Source of the DNA: Verrucomicrobiota bacterium
GTDB lineage: Bacteria > Verrucomicrobiota > Verrucomicrobiia > Opitutales > Opitutaceae
Direction: 5' to 3'
Assembly (NCBI GenBank): GCA_016235555.1
Contig: JACRKC010000027.1
Coordinates: 21,691 to 85,690 of the forward strand
DNA length: 64,000 bases
The position numbers and the translations under genes were made by a program. How positions within the stretch are numbered: position 1 is the first letter of the stretch; every line of letters begins with the position of its first letter. A model generated the notes under the pieces. The model saw nothing but the letters and a program-made list of their open reading frames with translations. It did no database searches and had not been told where the DNA came from. Of this stretch, positions 9,307 through 16,401 are shown in pieces.

Positions 9307-11559
9307 ATGAATAACACGAATTCCACTTTCATTCGTCGGGCCGGCGTTCTTGCCAGCGGCCTCCTGCTCGTCGCCGGCGTTCACGCCCGCGCGGCCAGCG
9401 CGAAACCCGAGGCGGATGCCTTCCCCAACTACGAGAGCTACATCAAGCTCTCCGGCCAGGCCGCCTCCATCAGCGGCAGCGAAACCGCCTTCCAAAGCCG
9501 CACCAAGAACCCGTCGAACGGCGGCCTCGGCATCGAGGATCTCCACCTCTCGAAGGATCTCTCGAAGACCACCTCGCTGGTCATCGACGGCAAGGCCCTC
9601 GCCGGCTCCGAGGATTACCTCGGCAGCTTCAAGATCACCAAGAACGAGGTCGGCTCGTTCGAGGTGGGCTACAAGCGCTTCCGCACGTTCTACGACGGCG
9701 TGGGCGGCTTCTTCCCGACCAACAGCCAGTGGCTGCCCCTCAACGATCAGGATCTCCATGTCGACCGCGCCAAGTTCTGGGCGGAAGGCGTGATCGCGGT
9801 GAAGGGGGCGCCGGTGTTCACGCTGCGTTACACGAACGAACTGCGCTCCGGCCGCAAGGATTCCACCATCTGGGGCTCGTCCTCGCTCACCGGCCTGCCG
9901 TTCAATCTCGCGCCCAATCCGATCAACCCGGCGCGCAAGCTCACGCCGGGTTACATCGACCTGAGCGAGCGCAACGAGGAGCTCGAACTCTCGATGAAGC
10001 ACAAGATCGGCAAGACGAACCTCCTCGTCTCGATCAAGGGCGAGCAGTTCAACAACCTCGACACGCGCAACGTCACCAACTTCCCCGGTGAAGCGATTCC
10101 GTGGGCGATCGCCAGCCTCTCGACGACGGTCCCCGCCGGCCAGATCGCCAACCCGCAGAACATCGCCAAGGCCGCCGCGCCCTCGAACAACTGGAACAAC
10201 CAGGTCCTCATCGCCGAGACCGAGGGGATGAAGTCGAAGTTGTCCGAGTTCCTCGTCGAGGCCGACACGCCGCTCACCGACAAACTCACGCTCAAGGTCA
10301 ACGGGGTCTACGAACTCGTCCACACCTCCGTCGTCGGCAGCCGTCCGCTCATCACCACGACCCCGACCGCCACCGGCCCGGTGCCGGTGACGACCAACAA
10401 CTACTCGGGCCTCGCGGGCGGCACGCGCCTGAAGAACCTCGTCGGCAACGTCGCCCTCGACTGGAAGCCGGTGAAGACCGTGTTCGTGAAGTTCGCCTAC
10501 CGTTATCAGGAGGAATACGTCCGCGGCTCCAGCACCTACAACGTCATCGCCGCCTCCGGCACGCCCGCCACCACGCTCGCGACCACGCCCCGCATCGGCT
10601 GGGCCAAGCTCGAGCAGGAGGTGAAGACCCCGGTGCTTGAGATCCGCTACACCGGCATCAAGGACCTCGCGCTCTACTTCAGCGGCAGCGAGCGCGATCT
10701 GAGCGGCATCGAGCGCAATACGTCGGCCTACAATCCGCTCACCGCGGCCCTGGGCACGCCCGCCATCCAGAACGTCTCCGAGGACCACGGCAACTACACC
10801 CTCGGCGCCAACTGGAAAGTCTCCCCGGTGGTCAGCCTCCGCGGTGAGGTCTTCCGGAAGGGCCACAAGGACAACACCCAGGGCTTCGATGCGCGCGTCG
10901 GCGACTACTACCTCCTCGATTCCGACTACTCGGGCTTCAAGCTCACGTCGATCGTCAAGCCCACGCCGTTCCTGGGCTTCACCACGCGTTACGTGAATCA
11001 GCTCGGCAAGATGAAGGTCACGGGCTTCCTGCCCACCTATCCGGCCTACGATTCGCTCAGCTCGAAGAACCACATGATCAGCGAGAGCATCGACTTCACG
11101 CCGGACAAGAGTGTCTACGTGCAGCTCAACGCCAACCTCGTCTTCCATGTCATCAGCACGATCTACCCGCGCGCCGGTCTCACGCCCGCCGCGGTGAACG
11201 CCGCCGGCCTCGTGACGGCCAATGCGTTCGACTCGAACCGCGTGGTCCAGAACTCGAACAACAACTACATGACGCTCGGGTTCCTCAGCGGCTGGAGCGT
11301 GAGCAAGGACACCGACGCGCAGTTCCAGTGCAATTACTACCGCGCCAACAACGGCAACGCCGCGCTCGCCGCGCTCACGCTGCCCTACGGCGTGGCGGTG
11401 AAGGACACGCAGATCACGGTCGGCCTGAAGCACCGCTTCTCCGAGAAGTGGATCGGTCACGCGAAGGTCGGCTACTTCGACAGCGCAAACGACACCACCG
11501 GCGGCCGCACCAACTACCACGGCCCGATGGCCTATCTCTCGTTCGAGCACGGTCTGTAA
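9307..11559 (+). CDS. MtrB/PioB-like outer-membrane beta-barrel
   Basis: 750 residues from ATG 9307, with signal peptide (FIRRAGVLASGLLLVAGVHA, cleavage near ARAASA). The rest alternates hydrophobic and polar residues in many short strands, ends in a C-terminal aromatic-type strand (GPMAYLSFEHGL), and has no plug domain, so it is a barrel rather than a TonB receptor. Length and position directly after a DmsE-type cytochrome match MtrB/PioB porins that sheath a multiheme cytochrome. No CXXC motif of the Shewanella MtrB type was noticed. Assignment rests mainly on context; the barrel is confident, the MtrB homology less so. No outer-surface MtrC-like cytochrome is encoded here. Confidence 0.72.
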   Translation: MNNTNSTFIRRAGVLASGLLLVAGVHARAASAKPEADAFPNYESYIKLSGQAASISGSETAFQSRTKNPSNGGLGIEDLHLSKDLSKTTSLVIDGKALAGSEDYLGSFKITKNEVGSFEVGYKRFRTFYDGVGGFFPTNSQWLPLNDQDLHVDRAKFWAEGVIAVKGAPVFTLRYTNELRSGRKDSTIWGSSSLTGLPFNLAPNPINPARKLTPGYIDLSERNEELELSMKHKIGKTNLLVSIKGEQFNNLDTRNVTNFPGEAIPWAIASLSTTVPAGQIANPQNIAKAAAPSNNWNNQVLIAETEGMKSKLSEFLVEADTPLTDKLTLKVNGVYELVHTSVVGSRPLITTTPTATGPVPVTTNNYSGLAGGTRLKNLVGNVALDWKPVKTVFVKFAYRYQEEYVRGSSTYNVIAASGTPATTLATTPRIGWAKLEQEVKTPVLEIRYTGIKDLALYFSGSERDLSGIERNTSAYNPLTAALGTPAIQNVSEDHGNYTLGANWKVSPVVSLRGEVFRKGHKDNTQGFDARVGDYYLLDSDYSGFKLTSIVKPTPFLGFTTRYVNQLGKMKVTGFLPTYPAYDSLSSKNHMISESIDFTPDKSVYVQLNANLVFHVISTIYPRAGLTPAAVNAAGLVTANAFDSNRVVQNSNNNYMTLGFLSGWSVSKDTDAQFQCNYYRANNGNAALAALTLPYGVAVKDTQITVGLKHRFSEKWIGHAKVGYFDSANDTTGGRTNYHGPMAYLSFEHGL

Positions 11560-11587
11560 GCGACTCCCCCGGTTTCACCAACCCACC

Positions 11588-11616
11588 AGCCCGCGCCACC
11601 CCGGCGCGGGCTTTTT
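11588..11616 (+). terminator. Rho-independent terminator after the porin gene
   Basis: A 10-bp perfect GC stem (AGCCCGCGCC / GGCGCGGGCT, 11588-11597 and 11603-11612) with a 5-nt loop, followed by a T-run. It sits 28 bp after the barrel stop codon and closes the cytochrome-porin transcript. Confidence 0.85.
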
Positions 11617-11744
11617 CGTGCCCGCCGCTCGGCTCCGATCGGGGGACGGCACCCGCGGTGGGCGCCGGGGGCCGAAGCCAGTGCCTGATTGGAGTGGCTT
11701 AAAGATTTTCGTAGCCGTTTGGTAGCGTCGGAAGAGTTCAGCAG

Positions 11745-11824
11745 GTAGGGCCCGCTCTCCGAGCGGGCCTGAGTTCCGGCGTGCGCCCCTGCCAACCCAG
11801 GCCGGCTCGGAGAGCCGGCCCTAC
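11745..11824. repeat. Double-hairpin intergenic palindrome (GTAGGGCC family)
   Basis: Outer arms GTAGGGCC / GGCCCTAC enclose two hairpins: GCCCGCTC-tcc-GAGCGGGC (11750-11768) and GGCCGGCTC-gga-GAGCCGGCC (11800-11820). A related unit lies at 38152-38226. Non-coding, REP/BIME-like. Confidence 0.75.
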
Positions 11825-11903
11825 CCACGAACCGGCTTTTTCGACGTCCTCAACGTATTACTTCGTTTTGTTCACCCTCATCACCGCCGGGTTTTTCAGA
11901 GGG

Positions 11904-11926
11904 AAAGTAACCCGATGGGTTACTTT
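11904..11926. repeat. Perfect hairpin downstream of the M20 gene
   Basis: AAAGTAACCC-gat-GGGTTACTTT, a perfect 10-bp stem with a 3-nt loop, about 50 bp past the M20 stop codon (minus strand). It could be a terminator for that gene, although no long T-run follows on the minus strand. Confidence 0.5.
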
Positions 11927-11975
11927 CGTCTTGGAGTCGTTTTTGCGAAGAACGTGACAAAGTGGTGATCGCCGC

Positions 11976-13097
11976 CTACTCGCCGCCGGCCGCGCGCAGA
12001 ATCGCGCCGAAGGCCCGGGCGCCTTCCTCCAATGCGGCGACTTCGATGAATTCGTCGATGGTGTGCGCCTGGGCGATCGAGCCCGGTCCGAAGGCAACGG
12101 CGGGGATGCCGTGAGCGTTGAAAATGTTGGCGTCGGAAAACCACGGCACGCTCATGCAACCGCGCGCGTGCGGCGCCAGCCGTTGCAGCCACGGGTGCGC
12201 CGGCGCCACGACGAAAGGCGGTCCGGTGCGATGCACCGCCACGTCGAGCCCCGGGGCGGCGTCGCGCACCGCGGTGAGCGCGGTGTCGTTGTCGAGCGTC
12301 GGATGCGTGCGGATGTCGAGCCCGACTCGGCAGCGATCGGGCACGACGTTGAGCTCCTGGCCCCCGCGCACGATGCCCACGTTGAGCGAGGCGGGGCCGA
12401 GATCGGGATGCACCGTGCCGGCGAAACGCGGCGCGAGCTGATCGCGGCAGGCGGCGAGAAAGGGCAGGGTGGCGAACACCGCGTTGCGCCCGCGCTCCGG
12501 CGTCGCGCCGTGCGCCGCCCGGCCCGCCGCGTCGACCCACACGCGCAGCACGCCCTTGGCGGCGTGCACGAATTTCAGGTCGGTCGGCTCGAGGGCGATG
12601 GCGAAGTCGGCGCGGAAGCCACCCGCGCAGAGTGCGCGCGCCCCCGTGCTCAACTCCTCCTCACCCATCGTCGCCGCAAAGATCAGATTGAGCCGCGGCG
12701 CCGGGACCGTGCGGCGCCAGTCGTGAATCGCCCACAGCGCCGCGGCCATCGGCCCCTTCGTATCGCACGCCCCGCGGCCATGCAGGCGGCCGTCGCGGAT
12801 CTCCGGTGCGAACGGGGCGACGGTCATGCCCGCGACGCCCACCGTGTCGAGGTGCGGCACAAGGGCGAGGGTGGGCGCGTCCGCCCGGCCGCTGGCGAAT
12901 CGTCCGACCACGTTCGGCCGGCCGGGCTGCACGTCGGTGACCGTGACCTCGGCCCCGAGCGCGCGCAGCAACGCTGCGACCTGCGCACCCATCGCCGCCT
13001 CCCCGGGCGTCGTGCCGCCGCTGTCGCCCTCCGGCGATACGCTCGGAATGGCGACGAGGTCGCGCAGGAGTTCGGTGACGCTCGCCGGGAATTTCAT
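11976..13097 (-). CDS. M20-family metallopeptidase, ArgE/DapE-like deacylase
   Basis: 373 residues from ATG 13097. An in-frame ATG at 13121 would read into the palindromic repeat at 13115-13173, so the inner start is preferred. Metal-site motifs of the M20 fold are visible: ALVPHLDTVG, GRGACDTKGPMAA and the catalytic MGEEELSTGA; the C-terminal His ligand is in IAQAHTIDEF. The family hydrolyses N-acyl amino acids or dipeptides using two zinc or cobalt ions; the substrate is unknown. It is downstream of the corrinoid/URO-D genes on the same strand but separated by a repeat, so co-transcription is uncertain. Confidence 0.88.
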   Translation of the reverse strand: MKFPASVTELLRDLVAIPSVSPEGDSGGTTPGEAAMGAQVAALLRALGAEVTVTDVQPGRPNVVGRFASGRADAPTLALVPHLDTVGVAGMTVAPFAPEIRDGRLHGRGACDTKGPMAAALWAIHDWRRTVPAPRLNLIFAATMGEEELSTGARALCAGGFRADFAIALEPTDLKFVHAAKGVLRVWVDAAGRAAHGATPERGRNAVFATLPFLAACRDQLAPRFAGTVHPDLGPASLNVGIVRGGQELNVVPDRCRVGLDIRTHPTLDNDTALTAVRDAAPGLDVAVHRTGPPFVVAPAHPWLQRLAPHARGCMSVPWFSDANIFNAHGIPAVAFGPGSIAQAHTIDEFIEVAALEEGARAFGAILRAAGGE

Positions 13098-13114
13098 CGG
13101 CGGTGAGTCTGGTC

Positions 13115-13173
13115 GTGGCACGGGTCTCCTGACCCGTGTTGGACAAAATCACGGGTCGGGCGACCCGTGCCAC
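13115..13173. repeat. Palindromic repeat (GTGGCACGGGTC family)
   Basis: 12-bp terminal arms GTGGCACGGGTC / GACCCGTGCCAC enclose further short complementary stems. The same family recurs at 19411-19466. Located between the M20 and URO-D genes. Confidence 0.8.
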
Positions 13174-13215
13174 CAAGCTGCGGATGAAAGCGCCACGCCA
13201 TCTCAGAGCCGTGAT

Positions 13216-14343
13216 TCAAAACGCCTCGCCGCGCAAGAGTTGCTGTTTGCGCGCGATGTAGTGCTCGAAGTTGGCGAGCGACACGTCGGGCGGCACGAGA
13301 TGATCGACGGTCGGGATGAAACCGCCGTCGGCCACGAGCGGCGCCAGCGAACGCAGGTGCGCGTCGATCGCGGCGGGATTCTTCGCAAGTTCGCGTTTGT
13401 CGACGCCGCCCCAGAGGCGCAGCGATCGGCCGAATTTCCTCCGCACTGCGAGCGGGTCCATGTCGGAGGCGCGTTCGAGCGGCCAGATCGCGTCGACGCC
13501 CGCTTCGAGCAGGTGCGGGATGAGCAGTTCGCAGTTGCCGTCGGTGTCGACCACAAACCACGGCACGCCGTGCGACTTGAAGAAAGCGACGAGCCGCTTC
13601 ATGTGCGGCAGGATGAACGTGCGGTAGGTGTCGGGACTGAGCAGCGGGCCGTTCTTCATGCTCATGTCCTCGTTGAGGAAAATGTAATCCGGGACGACGC
13701 CCGCCTCCAGCGCCGGCCGCGCGGTCTCGATCGTGAAGTCGGCGATGAACTCCATCATCTCGTGCATCATCTCCGGGTAGTCATACCACGCGTAGCTGAG
13801 ATTCTCCGTGCCCATCCACTCGCGGCCGCGCCAGTAAAAGCCGAGCGTGCTGCAGTTTCTCCCGAGCACGAGCACGTGGTCGCGCTGCTGCCAGCCGCGC
13901 TGGGCGAAGTCGCGCCAATACGCCGGATAGCGGCTCGGGCTCGACGGACGGAAACGCTTTTTCAATTCCGCAAAATCCGCCGGCGTCTCGACCGGGAAAC
14001 GCAGGTATTCGTCCATGCTCGCGCGCATGCCCTCGGCCGCGCCGGTGACGAGCGCCTTGCTCACGACGCCGTTGGCGCGCTGGATGATCTCGGTGTCGCC
14101 GTCGCGCGAGAGCACTTTCTCCTCGTAAGGCGGCACCATGTCGAAGCGCACATCGAAATATTCGCGCGGATCGAGCCCCCAGCGTTCCTCGCCGACGAAC
14201 CAGTCCCAGTGGTAGTCGTCGATCGCGAGGCCTTCGTCGCGCCAGCGGAGCTTGGTCTGCACCCACGTGCCGACCTCGTGGTTCGGCACGCGATCGACCG
14301 CGCCGTAGTTCATGCACGCGTGGAAGCGTTCGCGCGTCGTCAT
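13216..14343 (-). CDS. Uroporphyrinogen-decarboxylase-fold protein, probable methyltransferase
   Basis: 375 residues from ATG 14343, overlapping the previous gene by ATGA. Fold cues: N-terminal TTRERFHACMNYGAVDRVP, then VPDYIFLNEDMSMKNGPLLS and the C-terminal LIPHLLEAGVDAIWPLE and LWGGVDKREL. This URO-D (MtaA/CmuA-like) superfamily includes corrinoid-linked methyltransferases. The usual HxCG zinc motif before the LIP.L helix is replaced by VDTDGNC, so it differs from its upstream paralogue. With the corrinoid protein and the other URO-D protein it probably forms a methyl-transfer system; which partner accepts and which donates the methyl group is not resolvable here. Haem biosynthesis is unlikely given the context. 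Confidence 0.82.
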   Translation of the reverse strand: MTTRERFHACMNYGAVDRVPNHEVGTWVQTKLRWRDEGLAIDDYHWDWFVGEERWGLDPREYFDVRFDMVPPYEEKVLSRDGDTEIIQRANGVVSKALVTGAAEGMRASMDEYLRFPVETPADFAELKKRFRPSSPSRYPAYWRDFAQRGWQQRDHVLVLGRNCSTLGFYWRGREWMGTENLSYAWYDYPEMMHEMMEFIADFTIETARPALEAGVVPDYIFLNEDMSMKNGPLLSPDTYRTFILPHMKRLVAFFKSHGVPWFVVDTDGNCELLIPHLLEAGVDAIWPLERASDMDPLAVRRKFGRSLRLWGGVDKRELAKNPAAIDAHLRSLAPLVADGGFIPTVDHLVPPDVSLANFEHYIARKQQLLRGEAF

Positions 14344-15599
14344 CGCGGGGTGCCGTTGAAGTCGCGGATGGCGTCGACCATCGCGACGATGTTCTCCGTG
14401 GGCGTGCGCGCCTGCACGTTGTGGATGGTGTTGAACACGAAACCGCCGCCCGGCGAAAAAATCTTCAGCCGCTCCGTGACTTGCGCGCGCACCTCGGCGG
14501 GCGTGCCGAAGGGCAGGGTGTGCTGGGTGTCGACGCCGCCGCCCCAAAATACGATGCGCCCGCCGAATTCGGCCTTGAGCCGCGCCGGATCCATGCCGGC
14601 GGCCGAGCACTGCACGGGATTGAGAATATCGAACCCGATGTCGATCAACCGCGGGATCAGCGGATAGACCGCGCCGCAGGTGTGCTTGAACGTCTTCCAC
14701 TTCGTGTGCCGGTGCACCCAGTCGTTGACGCGCCGGTAGTAGGGCGCCCACAGCTCGTCGAACGTCGCCACCGAGCAGAATTGCGAGGCCTGCGTGCCGA
14801 AATCCGTGCCGCAGACGAACAGCACATCGACCGCATCGCCTGCGATGCGGGCAAAGGTCGCGAGATTCTTCAGCGCGACCTCGCATTGGTAGTCGAACAC
14901 GGCGTGGATGTAGTCGCGCCGCTCGACGAGCGAGACATACCATTCGGTCACATCACGGATGCCGCGCGGCTGCTTCAGAAAGGCCGCCGGCACGAGCGCG
15001 ATGTCGCCGAAACCCGTGCCGCCGAAGCTCGCGTGCACCGCCCGGTCGCTGCCCTGCACGCGGGCGATCTCGCGCTCCCAGTGCGCGATGTCCGCGGCCG
15101 TGATGGCGGTGAATTCCTCGCAGTTGTCGCGCGGATCGAGTTTGTCCTCGTCGATCGGAGGCTGACGCACGATCGCGTCGAAGAAATAACCGCCCCGCGG
15201 CAGGTGGCCGCTGGCCGGAGCGGTGGTGTCACCCTGCGGAAAGATGAACACATCGCCCGTCGGCTCTTCGCGCACGTTGAATTCGCCCGGCACCAGCACG
15301 ACCTGGCCCCACGGCGCGCGCCACTCTTTCCAGTTTTCCTGCGCGAAGCCGAACATCGTGCCGCGTCCGCTCACGCCGATGGCATCGGATCCGAGCGCCG
15401 CCACCAGGTCCGGCTCGATCTCGCCTAGCATCTGGAAGGGCTCGCAAATTTTCACCGGGTGCTCCGGCAGCCCGAAATGCCGCCGCAGCGCGGCGACGCA
15501 GCTCGCGTGCATGCCGGTGACCCCGGTGCTGCCGAAGTCCGCCGGCACGGGGCCGGCCCGATGGTCGAGCGCGGCGAGAACTTTTTCCCGGGACGTCAC
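14340..15599 (-). CDS. URO-D family corrinoid methyltransferase with HxC zinc motif
   Basis: 419 residues from a GTG at 15599, 10 bp after the corrinoid gene stop; upstream in-frame starts would overlap that gene with non-homologous sequence. N-terminal TSREKVLAALDHRAGPVP and the core FKHTCGAVYPLIPRLIDIG with HxCG are as in MtaA/MtbA-type cobamide:methyltransferases, where His and Cys bind zinc that activates a thiol acceptor. It ends with the ATGA overlap to the next URO-D gene. Likely moves methyl groups to or from the corrinoid protein encoded just upstream (inference). Substrate unknown. Confidence 0.85.
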   Translation of the reverse strand: MTSREKVLAALDHRAGPVPADFGSTGVTGMHASCVAALRRHFGLPEHPVKICEPFQMLGEIEPDLVAALGSDAIGVSGRGTMFGFAQENWKEWRAPWGQVVLVPGEFNVREEPTGDVFIFPQGDTTAPASGHLPRGGYFFDAIVRQPPIDEDKLDPRDNCEEFTAITAADIAHWEREIARVQGSDRAVHASFGGTGFGDIALVPAAFLKQPRGIRDVTEWYVSLVERRDYIHAVFDYQCEVALKNLATFARIAGDAVDVLFVCGTDFGTQASQFCSVATFDELWAPYYRRVNDWVHRHTKWKTFKHTCGAVYPLIPRLIDIGFDILNPVQCSAAGMDPARLKAEFGGRIVFWGGGVDTQHTLPFGTPAEVRAQVTERLKIFSPGGGFVFNTIHNVQARTPTENIVAMVDAIRDFNGTPR

Positions 15600-15609
15600 G
15601 GCGGCGCGT

Positions 15610-16248
15610 TCAGGCCGCTTCACCCACGAGCAACTTGGCCACGTCGATGGCCGAGCCGGCGTCGGCGGCAAAACCATCCGCGCCGATCTCGTCCGCGAAC
15701 TGCTGCGTGATCGGAGCGCCGCCGATGATGACTTTTACGCCGGACAGTTGCGCGGCCTTGAGCGCGGCGACCGTGTCCTTCATCGCCCCCATCGTGGTCG
15801 TGAGCAGCGCGGAGAGCCCCACGAGATGGGCGCCCTGCTCGCGCGCCGTGGCGATATAGCGGTCTGCGGAAACATTGGTCCCGAGGTCGACGACCTTGAA
15901 GTTCGCCCCGCGCCACATCGTGGCGACGAGGTTCTTGCCGATGTCGTGGAGATCGCCCTGCACCGTGCCGATCACGGCGGTGTATTTCGGCACGATGCCG
16001 GCCTGGACGAGGAGCGGTTCGAGCAGCTTGAACGACTCCTTCATCGCGCGGGCGGCCACGAGCATCTCGGGCACGAAGACTTCGTTGCGTTTGAATTTCT
16101 CGCCGACGATCGACATGCCGGGCACGAGACCCTGTTCGACGATCTGGCGGGGCGGCGTGCCGGCGGCGAGGAGTTCCTGCGTGAGACGGACGGCGTCGAC
16201 GCGTTTGCCGGCGGCGACGGCGTCGGTGAGAAGGGTAAGGGGAGTCAC
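15610..16248 (-). CDS. Corrinoid (B12-binding) methyl-carrier protein
   Basis: 212 residues from GTG 16248 (VTPLTLLTDAVAAGKRVDA). N-terminal helical B12-binding cap (about 1-85) and C-terminal Rossmann cobalamin domain with the DXHXXG motif in GTVQGDLHDIGKN, then VVDLGTNVSADRYI and the nucleotide-loop IIGGAPI. This is the MtbC/MttC/CmuA-like corrinoid carrier of methyltransferase systems. First gene of a three-gene run with two URO-D-fold proteins and divergent from a TonB receptor, which might import the cobalamin or the methylated substrate (inference). Confidence 0.93.
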   Translation of the reverse strand: MTPLTLLTDAVAAGKRVDAVRLTQELLAAGTPPRQIVEQGLVPGMSIVGEKFKRNEVFVPEMLVAARAMKESFKLLEPLLVQAGIVPKYTAVIGTVQGDLHDIGKNLVATMWRGANFKVVDLGTNVSADRYIATAREQGAHLVGLSALLTTTMGAMKDTVAALKAAQLSGVKVIIGGAPITQQFADEIGADGFAADAGSAIDVAKLLVGEAA

Positions 16249-16401
16249 GGCGCGATTTTTGGCGCGCCGGATCGTTCTGCAAAGGCCAATTGCTGCGCAG
16301 AAACTGTCGGATTTTTGAAATTTCAGACAAAATATGCGCAGGCTGTTTCGCGCCAAAATTTGACGCGCATCCGGGGCGGAGTTCAGCCGTCATGTCGTCT
16401 G

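Noticed and set aside
9208..11550. Minus-strand 780-codon frame opposite the barrel gene
   Set aside because: The plus strand encodes a signal peptide and barrel with consistent strand pattern; the antisense frame shows only Arg/Val/Glu-rich low-complexity sequence.
13216..15599. Haem-biosynthesis uroporphyrinogen decarboxylases
   Set aside because: Two diverged paralogues coupled to a corrinoid protein, with HxC in one, fit methyltransferases better than HemE.
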